Shown here: positions 41,990-52,039 of the stretch, piece after piece | Layout of the letters: each line of letters starts with the position of its first letter | Numbering within the stretch: position 1 is the first letter of the stretch | From: Cladosporium sp. IMV 00045 | Taxonomy: Eukaryota; Ascomycota; Dothideomycetes; Cladosporiales; Cladosporiaceae | Length of the DNA: 64,000 bases | Direction: 5' to 3' | Assembly: GCA_001931905.2 (NCBI GenBank) | Contig: MSJI02000885.1 | Span: 1 to 64,000 of the forward strand | Notes under the pieces: generated by a model | Seen by the model: only the letters and a program-made list of their open reading frames with translations | What the model was told of the DNA's origin: nothing | The model's database searches: none | Position numbers and translations under genes: made by a program

Positions 41990-43885
41990 TCACGTAGCAC
42001 GACGCGATGCTTGCTCGCCGTCTGCGTTCCGCCTCTCATCGCCCTCCAGCACCACATTAGGAAGGAAGAAGCAACTCAACCCACACATCGCAATCAACGG
42101 AATCATGATGATGAAAACAGCACGAATGCCCTTCATCTGCGCCTCCGCCATGACCTCCGACGTCCCGCCAGCGTCGGAAACGACAACATCCTGGCCCTGC
42201 GGGAGCGTCGATTTGGCGACAGCATATTGCACGGCAGTGCTGATGGCCAGACCGGTGACGGCGCCCAGCATGCGCATCAAATTGCGCGTGGACGTCGCTA
42301 CCGCACGGTCTTGCGGCTTGCAGAGAGATTGCAATGCGACGAGGGCTGTGTGGTGGTCAGTAGCGGGGCCGTTTCGGAGTGTATGAGAAGGGGCTTACCT
42401 GGCTGGTGAACGAATCCAATACCGATGCCTTCGACGATCAGGGTCAGGGCTTCGACCCAGGTGGGCGTGGTGCGTGAGAAGTTGACTTTCAGACCGACAC
42501 CGAGGAGCCAGAGCGCGAAGCCAGTCCACAGAACGGGTCCGTACCTGTTTGAGCGTGAGTGATAGTGTCGAAAGCTGGTTAATAGGTGATGTAGACCTAC
42601 CTCGCAAACTTCGTCATCAACGGGCCAGAAATCGACCCAGCGACGGTGAGAGTCAGAAGTAACGGCAATAGAAGCGTTGCAGCTTGCAGAGGGTCGTAGC
42701 CGCGCACTTGCTGGAAATACATGGGTAGGAAGTACAGATCGACCTGCCAGACGAAGTCGTAGGCTGGGGCTTGAAGGAGGAGGATGAGCGTGGAGCGCTG
42801 CGTGAACAGTCCGAGCGGGATCATAGGCAGTCTGACCAGGTGCTTTTGGATGACGAAGAAGAGGAGCCAGCTGACTGCGCCGATGCAGAGCATGGAGATC
42901 ACCAGAGCGTTGTCCCAGGGCCACATTGATCCGCCTGAGTTGATGGGAAGCTGTATCTGAAGTGTCAGAGACCATGAACCAGAACTGGCAGCTAGAGGGC
43001 TATACTCACCAACAAGAACACCATAGCAACCACAGCAACCACCAAACCAAACCAATCGATCTTCCTCAACTTCTCCCCCCAGCTCCCCTCGACAGGCCTA
43101 AGCGGCAACAAAAACCACATACAAACGAGACAAACCCCTGCCAAAATCGGAGGCGTCCAAAAAATCCACCTCCAACTCTCCCCTCCCCTCCTCAACAACT
43201 CCGCCGCAATAAACGGCCCCGTAACAGCCCCCGTCCCGATCGCCGCGCTCAGCAGGCCCTGATACTTGCCCCTATCGCGCATACTGACCAAATCACTAAT
43301 CACAATCGCCACGACAGAACTCACGCCCCCACCACCAACACCACTAAGCGCTCGACACACGTACAACCAGACAGCCGTCTGCGCGAAACCGCACATGATC
43401 CCCCCCGCGATGGTGAAGCCGAGGGAGAGCATGAGGACGGGTTTGCGGCCGAAGACGTCGCTCAAGCGCCCGTACAGCGGCTGGCAGGCCGCTTGGCCCA
43501 TAAGGTACGCCGTGCCGGCCCAGGTGATGGTGGGGCCGGCGGAGAAGTGCTCGCCGATGGCGGGCAGGGCGGTCGCCACGGCGAAGGTGTCGAGCGTGGA
43601 GGTGAAGTAGGCGAGGGAAAGGGTGGCGTAGACGAGCATTAGGCGGCGGAAGGGGAGGCGGGAGCTTTGGTCGGATATGCCGGGGGTGGTGGTGGAGGGG
43701 TTGGTTGGGGCTGGGGGTTCGTTGGGGGTTGAAGTTGGCGGTTCATTGTGCGCGTTGGAGCGGAGGGAGAGCTGTGATTGGGATAGACTGGTGGATTGGT
43801 GTTGGTTATCCTCTGGTAGAGTTGACTGTCGTTGTGGTGCGCTTTGCGTCTGCAGGTCGTTGAGGGTGATCGTTTCGGTCGCCAT
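41990..43885 (-). CDS. MFS transporter of the DHA2 (14-span) drug:H+ antiporter type
   Basis: Membrane exporter, 577 aa, from exons 43010-43885, 42601-42956, 42399-42544 and 41990-42345; introns of 53-56 nt with consistent phases. A 75-residue Ser/Thr/Pro/Gln-rich cytosolic N-terminus precedes the spans. Signatures: YFTSTLDTFAVATALPAI (span 1, TLDxTIV-like), CQPLYGRLSDVFGRKPVL (motif A), GVGGGGVSSVVAIVISDL and GTGAVTGPFIAAELL (motif C, antiporter type), and WRWIFWTPP. These are the marks of DHA2 pumps (Azr1, Vba-type vacuolar amino-acid transporters and toxin exporters). No biosynthetic gene is next to it, so a detoxification or vacuolar role is as likely as metabolite export. Start is the ATG at 43885. 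Confidence 0.88.
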
Positions 43886-44536
43886 CTTTCGTGTCGTGTC
43901 TCATACTTTGCTTTCTTTCTTCGCATGAAACAAGCTTTAGAACGATTTGAATTGTATAGTCTTAAAGCCAAGATTCATTCGCAAGTGATGACTCCAGTCC
44001 TCAACTCGACTTCTTCGTCGTGATGACTCCGGGGTCAGTCAGCCTCGGCGAAGATCCCTTGGCCGTCCTTCCTTCGGCCAATGGAGTTATCGTGGATTTT
44101 CCCGAGCAGAAGCATACCTATTAACGTGCATGATAAAATGAGATTTCGAGTATGTCAATTGCAGTCGGAAGTCACCAGATTATCTCGATGTCCGCAAAGG
44201 TGAAGTGGGACTTTGCAGTGGACCACAGCTTCGCCGCCAGCTGAGATCCATGCCATGCAGCCAACTCACGGCATAGTCTTTTGGCTAAACGGCAATCACT
44301 GAACCAACCATCTTGGCCCTTCCTACGCCTCGTGAACGACTCCTTCGATCCGTCGACTTGGCCTAGTCGCCGTCCCCATATCTCGGCATTCCTACGAGTC
44401 TTCCCTACTGGACCGGATCCATATTTCCTAGCTCCAACATAGCGGTGCATGATCAGATTCCTTCGAAAGATCGAATCCAACTCGCCACAACCATCTCCAA
44501 AAGCCCTACCAACAAAAAGCAAAACAATAACAAACC
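43886..44536. other. Intergenic, divergent
   Basis: Shared upstream region of the DHA2 transporter and the small PPxY protein. No gene is supported. Confidence 0.5.
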
Positions 44537-45088
44537 ATGGAGGAATCCACCGCCAACACCACGATGTCGAACCTCGCCACTAGCTTTCCAGCAGACACAA
44601 AAGACTCCACCCCGTCCAAACCAACAACCTTCCTAACCCACCCTACAACCACCCCCCTCCTCGCCAACGGCTTCTACGACTACGGCCGCGGCCGCTCCAC
44701 CCTCCGCATCGACCACGTGCAATACACCCTCTCCCTCTCCCCCACCGGCACCCTCACGGGCACCAGCAGCGACGCAGCGGGAACCGCAACCATCTCCGGC
44801 ACCATCGACCCCGCCACGCACGCCGTGAGATTCACAAAACAGTACGGCCTGGCGAATTTCTGGTGCAAGTGGGCGTACGAGGGTGTGCTTTCGTCGGACG
44901 GGAGGAGGATTTGGGGCAGGTGGAGTGGAGCGGGGAGGTTGGGGGAGGGGTTTTGGGGGATTTGGTTGAATGATGAGGAGGGCGTGTTGGGGGGGAGGGA
45001 GAGGGTGGGGTTTGAGGTCATGGCTTGGGTGGCGGGGGAGGTGGCGAGGGGGGAGGCGGATGCGCCGCCGCCGGCTTATGGGGTTTGA
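44537..45088 (+). CDS. Small protein with C-terminal PPxY motif (unknown function)
   Basis: A 183-aa single-exon protein. After a disordered Thr/Ser/Pro-rich N-terminus (1-40), regular short beta strands alternate with turns: GFYDYGRGRSTLRIDHVQYT, LSLSPTGTLTGTSSD, AAGTATISGTIDPATHAVRF, GRRIWGRWSGAGRLGEGFWG. This looks like a compact beta-barrel. It ends in PPPAYGV; PPAY (178-181) fits the PPxY consensus bound by WW domains, for example those of the Rsp5/NEDD4 ubiquitin ligase. No signal peptide. Start ATG in ACCATGG context is optimal. Family not recognised. The codon bias shifts from C-rich to G-rich along the gene, as also seen in the oxidoreductase copies. Confidence 0.7.
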   Translation: MEESTANTTMSNLATSFPADTKDSTPSKPTTFLTHPTTTPLLANGFYDYGRGRSTLRIDHVQYTLSLSPTGTLTGTSSDAAGTATISGTIDPATHAVRFTKQYGLANFWCKWAYEGVLSSDGRRIWGRWSGAGRLGEGFWGIWLNDEEGVLGGRERVGFEVMAWVAGEVARGEADAPPPAYGV

Positions 45089-45421
45089 AGGGTGGAGGCG
45101 GGATGGGGGGCGTGTGAGGTGGTGGGTTCTATGGTGATGTGCGGATTACTATGTCTTATTGTTTTGATGCAAGAGCGAGGAGGGTATCTTCTTCTTCTAT
45201 CGCCGCTCGTTTATGCCAAAATTACCTATAATCTAATCCCAATCAACAAAAACGCCCTTTCCCTTCCCCTTCCAGACCGAAGAAGTCTTCCTCTGAGTAA
45301 TCAAACCCTCCGCTCTGCTCTTCAACTCCCGCCTCGAAAGCGAGCGCTTCAGCCTCAAAATTCTCGGCTCACGCACAAAATCCTCCCCGACGCCGCGCGA
45401 ACCTCCGCCCAAACTCCCATC
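45089..45421. other. Intergenic, convergent
   Basis: Spacer between the PPxY protein and the sacsin-like gene stop codons. No supported feature. Confidence 0.45.
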
Positions 45422-48400
45422 CTACTGAATAGCCGGGGTATTATTCTTCGACGTAGCCCACCAGACCATGCGAGGGAAATAATGGTGCGCGAATCCCTCG
45501 CTGTAAAACGAGTGCTGGGGCCCGTGGTCGCCGACGAGATTGTGCGCCAGCTCGTGGCAGAGCGTGATCCACCAGTAGGACATGGCCTCGACCAGGCCGT
45601 CGGAGCTCGCCATATTATCACTGTGCAGTTGCTCGAAGAAGCGCAGGTTGCAAAAGATGCTGCCGCCCTGGTTGAAAGCGATGGTGGCGCCTTGCTCGTC
45701 GGAGAAGATGTTGAGGGTCGATGTGGGAAGGTCGAAGATGGACGCGCATTGGCGGAGCAGGACGACAAAGGAGGCGAGGGATTTTTGGTGCGATTGGAAG
45801 AAAGATGTCGGATCGGACATGTGGCGGGGGAGGAAGAATTTGATGCCTTGATCGAGGTCCCTGACGAATGTGAGGTCGTGGCCAGGCTTGTTGTCGCAGT
45901 ATGTCGGCGCTTCGCGGATGTTGTTCGTTTCAGGGCGTGAGAAAAGGGAGTTTGCGTTGTAGGGTCGGCTTGCCTTGATGGCAGACTGCAGGTTCTGCTG
46001 AAGCGCTCCGGAGCTGGTGACCTGCCCATTACCGGGACCTGAGGGACCAGGCTTACTGCCTTGGGAATACGGCGGTGGGAGCTCAGAGTCAGGGCCCTGG
46101 CCTTGACCGTTAGTCAGCATCTTGTTCACATGCGGGTGCTGAGGCGAGGGCGGATCGTTGTTGAAACCAAGCTGACGGGAGATATTGCTGAAGAGGTTTC
46201 CAGGCTTCTTGCTTCCGCGTCCGGAAGACTCGGGCCTGGCGATCTGCTGCTCGGGAGAATCGAAAGACCCAGGCATACTAGGCTGTCTCTCGGGTGTCTT
46301 CTGATTCTCGAGCTGGAGCTGGCCTGTTCCGTTCGTGAAGGCTTTCGTGTCAGGCTGCTTTCCTGCATTTGCCTTTGCATTTGCCTCAGCAATCTTCCTT
46401 TGCTCTTCCTCACGCTTCTGTCTCTCGGTTTCCGCGATGCGGGACTCTTCAGCCTTCTGTCGAAGAATGCGATCAACATTGTACCCCTTGGCTTTCAATC
46501 GGCGAAGATCACTCTCCATGAGCATCTCCAAAGCCAAAAGATCCTGCTGGCGTGGCCTCTTGAGCAAAAGGCTCATAATGGCACGACCGACTTCGTAGAA
46601 ATCAAACTGCGCCGTGACATACAGCGTAGCATCGCGCTTCGTCTCCCTGTGCAATGCTGCGGTTCGCTTCTCAAGATGCGACACTCGATATCCCTTCAGT
46701 CTGTGCGTCACTTGCAGAAATTCCGTGCCCTTGACGGTCATGTTCTGCTCCAGCCACTTGGCATCGTGTCGAATCGAATCAGCAGAGTGATCGGAAAGGA
46801 ACAACCGACAGCGCTCTGCGATCAGCTTGTGCAGCCTCTGCGCGAATCCTTGATCCCTGAGCAGCGCTCCCATGCGCTGGTCGGGGTCGACGAGCTTGCT
46901 GAGATAGGGCGTCTCCAGCGCCGCGTAAAGGCTCTCCAGGGTTTCTTCTTGGGGTGCGGCTAACAGGTGCGATTGGAATAGCCGGTAAGTGTGGAAGTCA
47001 TCCACAACAACCATACTCTGCGCATTGGTGAGAGAATACTCCTTGATCATTGCGTCTTCGTCGTCCAGGTCACGGACTTTCTCGTCGCTAGGGACCGATT
47101 TGGGAACTTCTTTCACAGCAAGCAAGCAAGGGGTGTGTTTGAGCTGCTGCCACAGAGTCCTGTCTTTCTTCAGACCGGCAGCTTGGTCAGCTATCCGTCT
47201 CAAAAGCTGCAGGTACTTGGCAGAGCCAAGCGTAGCGAGCAGACGATTAGGCTGGCGAATCACCATGTAGGCAATTTCGCTGGCGGTAGGCTCATGTTTG
47301 GATCCAACTCGAAGTAGGAACGAATTTGCTTCCAGCCCAAAGTCGACAAAGTCAAAGATGTCGCCGTAAGCCTCGCTATCACCCAGAAAAACGCTGCGCG
47401 GAGCGACAAAGCGCACATTAGACGTCTTCTCGCCTCTGCCCTCTGTGATGGGCACAATGGGTGCATTACCCAGCTTCTCAGCAAGATTGCCGGAGGGTCC
47501 AATCTCAGCGAGACGCTCAGCGAAATAGCCGAACAGCGTCTTCGCCTGGCCGATATCGAGCGGCGGGGCCTTGATCAGGCGCTCTGCACATAAGTCGATA
47601 GGCGGGTCCAGGGCAACGCCAAAGAGTGCATGGTGTGGGATCAAGTCCGCACGAAGAATCCTGAACTTCAATACCGCCGCCTTTGGGTTCGCGTAGCACT
47701 GGACTGGCTTGGCGATCATGTTGTTGCCCTCCCCGGGGAAGGGTTGCACGGGTAGGAATGCCTTGTCGATCTGTTGCATAGGGTATCTGTCGTAGCCATG
47801 GTGAAAATTGTTTTGCATGAAGTAGTTGAGAGCTGCCTTCTGCAAGTCACCATTCGAAGGCGCCTTGTTCAGGATGTTAACGAGAATAGGGACGTCCGGA
47901 TACTGCAGCAAGCCCAACACCCTGAGGAAGCGTCCTTCCGGGCTGGCGGTCCTCCACTGGCCTGGCCACTGCAAGACAGGCAGTCCAAGTCGACGGATAT
48001 CGTCGTTTGGCTCGAAAAGCTCACTGAGACGGTACAGTTTGCCCTTGTCTACCTGATCGTCTGAAGTAGGCTCAGCTGGACAAATCGGAGTGTTACGAAG
48101 TTTCTTAATATCTTCGCTCGGAATATCATCCTTGACACTGACCAAATACTTCACGAGATCGACGTGGCTCCACTTGCCCTCGCCTGGTGCAGCACCAGTC
48201 GCAGACTTCGCCATCAGGCGATCGAAGACCACTGTGAGTTCAATCGTCTTGCGCACACCCAAGCTGCCCAGGAACTTCTCCTTGACGCCTTGCAGGCCGT
48301 GGATGGTTGGAAGGTCGTCGAAGAGCTTGACACTTGCGAAATAAGACTGAGGCGGCTTGCGCATGCCTAATTTCGTTGGAATGACCGTCCTGGGAATGAG

Positions 48401-50680
48401 GAGCTCGGTCACGGTCTGTTTCGAACCTTGACTGAGCCCATCCCATGACTTCGAAATGACTGGGAGAATCTGACAAGCTACAGCAGGTGTGCTTTCGAAC
48501 GTCTGGCCGCTGCCAAATCCTTGGCTGTTGCTTTCGATGATCCAGCGAAGCCATGGCACGATCTGCAACTCTTCCCATCCTATCGAGGACAGTTGGCTTG
48601 CCGTCAAACCTTTCGTCAGGCGGAAGGGCATGGTCTGTGGCGGAACTGGGAGATCTGCAGAGATTTTTGAAATGTTGATGAAGCTTCGGATCTGGCCCAG
48701 TTGGATGACTGGACTCGAGGACAAGCTGATAAACTCCTCGTCAATGCCGGCCACAGTCCCGTCGAACAAACTTTGAACAACAGAAGCGTCCATTTCTTGT
48801 CGACTCGTTTTGGTGCAGGCCCATTTTAGAAGCTCCACTACTTGCTTCTCTGTCAGGGCTTGAGCTTCGAGCTCGCGTTTGATGTCACTCGTTGTGATGT
48901 CCGACAATAATCCATACTCTCGGAGCCTGGAAACAAATGCCGATGCTTTTGTCATCAGCTCGTCGGGAATCACTGGGATGCCTTCAACAAAGCTCAAGTC
49001 TTCTGTGGCAACACGAGCTTGCTGGCTGGGCAGAACGCCGCGTGTGCTCAAGATGTCAATTGAGGCTTTGCGGTTACACATCCAAAACGCTTCTTCGATG
49101 TACTGTCCAACGCGAGACGACGGTGTCGACTCCTCATAAGTGTACTGTTTGAATGTGTGAATAGCAGAGGGCATCACTGCTGCCACATCCTCTTTCGTAA
49201 CGCTCTTTGTCCCATTCACGCTAATTGTGTGGTCGAGTTTTGCCTTGAGCTCGGCCATCTCACCAGTGTAAGCGATTCGGCATGCGATACCCGCCACTCT
49301 CAACATCTCGAGGTTCCAATCGCGGACGTAACGAGCGTTGAGGTCGATGCTCTCACGCTCGACAGTTGGGATAACGGAAGGCGCAGAAATGTGCGCTAGA
49401 AGACCCGTTGTCTGTGCCGTGGGGAATCCGATAAAGATCTTGCCGTTCTTGGTAGGTAGGACTGAAGCAAAGATCTCGCTGGCCTTCTTAGATCCTGCGC
49501 CCGAGACTGTTGAGAGCGAGGCGGAAGTCTCATCATATGACGATGTGAGGATGGCAATGCGTGTATGCTTAGGAGGTGGCTTCTTCGTTGCACGTTCCAG
49601 CTCTGCAGCAAGTGACTTGCTAACAAACGTTTGAACATTGACAGTACTGATGCGAAGGAAAACAGTGGCGTTGCTGTAGCCAGTGAGATCCTCGGCGATA
49701 GCCAGTTGAAGCGCTTCTTCGTCTTTCTGCGCTTTCCTTGTGGCAGAGCTTGCAGAGTTGACACCGCCAGCCAGCTTGCTGAACCAGCTGCGTAGCGAAC
49801 CACCAGCCGACTCGGCCTGCGGTTGGTTTGCGCTGGCAGCAGAAGCTACGGCTGCCTGTCGATTCCAACCCACGACGTTCATCCACTGCGCATCTATCTG
49901 CGCGTTCTGATACTCGACAGCAGTGATTTTCATGAGACCATCTTTCGTCTTGGGATCGACGTCCTTTGGAAGGTTGATGTTGGCACCAGGCGCCATCTTT
50001 TTAGTGAGTTTCAAGACATTCCAGTCATCGAGGAAGAGCTCGATACACTCAAGCCCAACGAACGTCAGACTGGTGGCCAGAAACTGACACAGACTCAGAA
50101 GTTGCGGCACAGGCGTGTTGGAGCTTCTGTAATCGAGCAAGAACGTTGTATCCTTCGAGGCTTGATCATCCGGTAGCTTTCCCCGTCTCGTAAACAAGCT
50201 GTCCTTCTTCCAGTAGAATGCCATATTCTGGTTTCCTGAGCTGACAAAGGGTGACTCGCAGTCTGCAAATACAGAATAGAAGCCGACACCGAATGCGCCA
50301 ATCTTGGTCTCATCAGGGTTTCCCTCCGCTATCCTCTTTAATCTCTGCCAGTCCGTTTCCACGAATGTCTCGCCGTTGTTGCTGACCATGAGCGTCTTGA
50401 GTGTATGGTGTAATAATACATGTTTGATATGTTCGGATTGATCTTGCGACTGAGGTAGGGGTACGGAGGCGGAAGGGTTCGTTTCGAAGCGGATGGTGAC
50501 TCGCGATGCTTGTGCATCTGCAGCGTTCTGGATGAGTTCTCGCAGGGTCGTCCATTCTCCGGAGTAACGAGCGAGGACCTTGTCGATCAGGGCGCGAGTG
50601 TTGACGGTGACGGCTTCCTCGTCGAACTGGGAGCCCATAGTCTGCTCTCGCAGACGGGCATAGTTGCTCGAGGCCGCCAT
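45422..50680 (-). CDS. Sacsin-like GHKL ATPase (DUF3684-type) with C-terminal HExxH motif
   Basis: A 1752-aa single-frame protein. The N-terminus holds a Hsp90/sacsin-type ATP-binding fold: RELIQNAADA (47-56, Glu/Asn of the N-box), VSNNGETF (99-106) and IGAFGVGFYSVF (127-138, glycine-rich lid). This arrangement matches the fungal DUF3684 group, related to vertebrate sacsin; those proteins are thought to be chaperone-like, but the fungal members are little studied. The central 1200 residues show no motif I know. Around 1420-1470 is a charged helix (EESRIAETERQKREEEQRKI), then a disordered Pro/Gln/Ser linker. The last 150 residues end in CHELAHNLVGDHGPQHSFYSE, with HExxH at 1709-1713 and another His at 1719, as in zinc metallopeptidases. 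It is divergent from the CSE1-like start, separated by about 520 bp. Confidence 0.85.
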   Translation of the reverse strand: MAASSNYARLREQTMGSQFDEEAVTVNTRALIDKVLARYSGEWTTLRELIQNAADAQASRVTIRFETNPSASVPLPQSQDQSEHIKHVLLHHTLKTLMVSNNGETFVETDWQRLKRIAEGNPDETKIGAFGVGFYSVFADCESPFVSSGNQNMAFYWKKDSLFTRRGKLPDDQASKDTTFLLDYRSSNTPVPQLLSLCQFLATSLTFVGLECIELFLDDWNVLKLTKKMAPGANINLPKDVDPKTKDGLMKITAVEYQNAQIDAQWMNVVGWNRQAAVASAASANQPQAESAGGSLRSWFSKLAGGVNSASSATRKAQKDEEALQLAIAEDLTGYSNATVFLRISTVNVQTFVSKSLAAELERATKKPPPKHTRIAILTSSYDETSASLSTVSGAGSKKASEIFASVLPTKNGKIFIGFPTAQTTGLLAHISAPSVIPTVERESIDLNARYVRDWNLEMLRVAGIACRIAYTGEMAELKAKLDHTISVNGTKSVTKEDVAAVMPSAIHTFKQYTYEESTPSSRVGQYIEEAFWMCNRKASIDILSTRGVLPSQQARVATEDLSFVEGIPVIPDELMTKASAFVSRLREYGLLSDITTSDIKRELEAQALTEKQVVELLKWACTKTSRQEMDASVVQSLFDGTVAGIDEEFISLSSSPVIQLGQIRSFINISKISADLPVPPQTMPFRLTKGLTASQLSSIGWEELQIVPWLRWIIESNSQGFGSGQTFESTPAVACQILPVISKSWDGLSQGSKQTVTELLIPRTVIPTKLGMRKPPQSYFASVKLFDDLPTIHGLQGVKEKFLGSLGVRKTIELTVVFDRLMAKSATGAAPGEGKWSHVDLVKYLVSVKDDIPSEDIKKLRNTPICPAEPTSDDQVDKGKLYRLSELFEPNDDIRRLGLPVLQWPGQWRTASPEGRFLRVLGLLQYPDVPILVNILNKAPSNGDLQKAALNYFMQNNFHHGYDRYPMQQIDKAFLPVQPFPGEGNNMIAKPVQCYANPKAAVLKFRILRADLIPHHALFGVALDPPIDLCAERLIKAPPLDIGQAKTLFGYFAERLAEIGPSGNLAEKLGNAPIVPITEGRGEKTSNVRFVAPRSVFLGDSEAYGDIFDFVDFGLEANSFLLRVGSKHEPTASEIAYMVIRQPNRLLATLGSAKYLQLLRRIADQAAGLKKDRTLWQQLKHTPCLLAVKEVPKSVPSDEKVRDLDDEDAMIKEYSLTNAQSMVVVDDFHTYRLFQSHLLAAPQEETLESLYAALETPYLSKLVDPDQRMGALLRDQGFAQRLHKLIAERCRLFLSDHSADSIRHDAKWLEQNMTVKGTEFLQVTHRLKGYRVSHLEKRTAALHRETKRDATLYVTAQFDFYEVGRAIMSLLLKRPRQQDLLALEMLMESDLRRLKAKGYNVDRILRQKAEESRIAETERQKREEEQRKIAEANAKANAGKQPDTKAFTNGTGQLQLENQKTPERQPSMPGSFDSPEQQIARPESSGRGSKKPGNLFSNISRQLGFNNDPPSPQHPHVNKMLTNGQGQGPDSELPPPYSQGSKPGPSGPGNGQVTSSGALQQNLQSAIKASRPYNANSLFSRPETNNIREAPTYCDNKPGHDLTFVRDLDQGIKFFLPRHMSDPTSFFQSHQKSLASFVVLLRQCASIFDLPTSTLNIFSDEQGATIAFNQGGSIFCNLRFFEQLHSDNMASSDGLVEAMSYWWITLCHELAHNLVGDHGPQHSFYSEGFAHHYFPRMVWWATSKNNTPAIQ

Positions 50681-51197
50681 GGTGGGGCTTGGTGTCGAGC
50701 ACGCTTGAGCGAAGGTATGAGGATCAGGTCATCAGTGGTGGTATGAGAAAAGAATGTAGCAATGCGAAGAGGCCTCTAGGCTGCCGGTGTTCTGAGGCAG
50801 AGTGAAGGTGGCGGATGACAATGAGAGGCGCTGATGATGCGAGTGGTTATTGAGAGAACCGACGAAGCTTCCAGAAAAAAAGATGACGAAAGAGGGAAAC
50901 GCCGCTGAAATGCAGTGAATTGACACAGGCAAAGTAAAGTGAATTGTTGTATGTATGTATGTAGGTGTATGTAGGTACATGCATATGTTTGGGTGGTGTC
51001 TGCCATCTCCCATCACGCTGGACCCTTGAATAGACGCCGACTTCCCTCAGCCAGCACCGAGTCGGCGGGCGTCCTAGCTCTGTGTTTACCGCTCAAGGGC
51101 AAGCAGGCTGGCAGGCATAGAAAAGTGCCCGCAAACACTCCCACCCTCACCTCTCCGACCCCACCACTCATCCTCTCCCATCACACTCCACCATACC
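50681..51197. promoter_or_regulatory. Divergent upstream region of sacsin-like and CSE1-like genes
   Basis: About 520 bp between two start codons on opposite strands, so both promoters should lie here. A (GTAT)n-like microsatellite sits at 50949-50982. No specific factor sites are assigned. Confidence 0.5.
50949..50982. repeat. GTAT microsatellite
   Basis: Imperfect tetranucleotide repeat (TGTATGTATGTATGTAGG, then GTGTATGTAGG) in the divergent promoter. Confidence 0.8.
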
Positions 51198-51270
51198 ATG
51201 TCGGCCGATCTCCAGGCAATTGCAGGCCAACTGCAGGCCAGTCTCGACCCTCAGCAGAGCAGACAGGGTA
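51198..51270 (+). CDS. CSE1: CSE1-like nuclear export receptor, 3' truncated by gap
   Basis: Only the first 24 or so codons are present. The frame opens at an ATG in ACCATGTCG context: MSADLQAIAGQLQASLDPQQ. This resembles the first helix of Cse1/CAS exportin-2, which returns importin-alpha to the cytosol with Ran-GTP. The block ends AGACAGGGTA, possibly the start of a GT donor. The full gene should need about 2.9 kb to the right, but only 20 N and then unrelated sequence follow. Identification rests on about 20 residues and is tentative. Confidence 0.5.
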
Positions 51271-51290
51271 NNNNNNNNNNNNNNNNNNNN
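51271..51290. other. Assembly gap (20 N)
   Basis: Placeholder gap. On its left a plus-strand gene is cut after about 24 codons; on its right a minus-strand gene is cut after about 23 codons. Both would need to extend into these 20 bases, so the join is not physically correct as drawn. Confidence 0.95.
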
Positions 51291-51360
51291 CGAGATTAAA
51301 GAGGTAGGCAAAGGCGCGTTTTTCTTCGGCGGAGAGGTTCAGGATAGCAGGGTCTGACAT
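51291..51360 (-). CDS. EDE1: EDE1 5' fragment at contig start
   Basis: The first 23 codons of EDE1 (MSDPAILNLSAEEKRAFAYL and three more) on the minus strand, identical to 14527-14596, then cut by the gap. This is either the same gene seen at the next contig's edge or the identical N-terminus of a second EDE1 copy. It is not a separate short gene. Confidence 0.85.
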
Positions 51361-51424
51361 TGTGTTAGCTTTCCTGGCGATCCGAGGTGGTCGTTCATGC
51401 GTGATGCGTACTGGGATCGTTGCT
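51291..51424. repeat. 134-bp terminal overlap, copy 2
   Basis: Identical base for base to 14527-14660. After 51424 the sequence continues (CTCAGACATG...), whereas block A ends there. Confidence 0.92.
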
Positions 51425-52039
51425 CTCAGACATGATGATGTATATGGGATGCTGGCATCAGGAGGCAAGCGCCGCAACACGTTTCCTAGGCGCAACGATG
51501 CAGATGCGTTCGCTGTACGCGGCACGAAGGCAGAGACTTGCCGAGAAAGAGACGGCGGGCGACGATTTCAAAGAGGTATAGAGGGAGAGGCAGGATTACG
51601 ATGCTTCAGGCGGCAGGTGGTTTGTGAAGAGCGAACGCTCGCTCTACGTTATGCAGTAATGCACATGGCAACCTCCAGCCAGCCAGCTTCCACATCTCCC
51701 CCCAGCCAAGTCCGCTTCGTCGGCTCAGAGCTTGGACCCTTGTGACGTAATTAAACAAAGTCGGGGGGGGGGCCAGCATTAAACAAACATTTACTGGGAT
51801 TTGATTGATCATCCCTTGAAATTCAACTCCGCCTGGCTTCTTCAATATTACAGCAGCCGCATTATGGATGGAGAACGGTTCAGAAGAAAGAAGATACGTA
51901 TATCATAAAAAAGGTCTATCAAGAAAGCAATTTTTGGAAAGAATGACCATCGAATCGAAATCACCAAACCACCAAACCTCCAACCTCGACCCACTCCTAT
52001 GCGCCCAAGCCACCTTCAAACCCACCCCCTCAGCACCCT
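51361..52039. other. EDE1 upstream region and downstream of the small secreted gene
   Basis: It contains a TGACGTAA element, matching a CRE/ATF half-site, at 51743-51750, and a G10 run at 51763-51772. No gene is supported. Confidence 0.5.

Noticed and set aside
14527..51424. The two 134-bp copies as target-site-like direct repeats of a giant mobile element
   Set aside because: The repeats abut N gaps, block B carries housekeeping genes and no transposase or recombinase, and the genes at the gap are truncated. An assembly explanation fits better.
51181..51525. Minus-strand open frame running across the second N gap
   Set aside because: It spans unknown bases and joins EDE1 codons to unrelated sequence from another contig.
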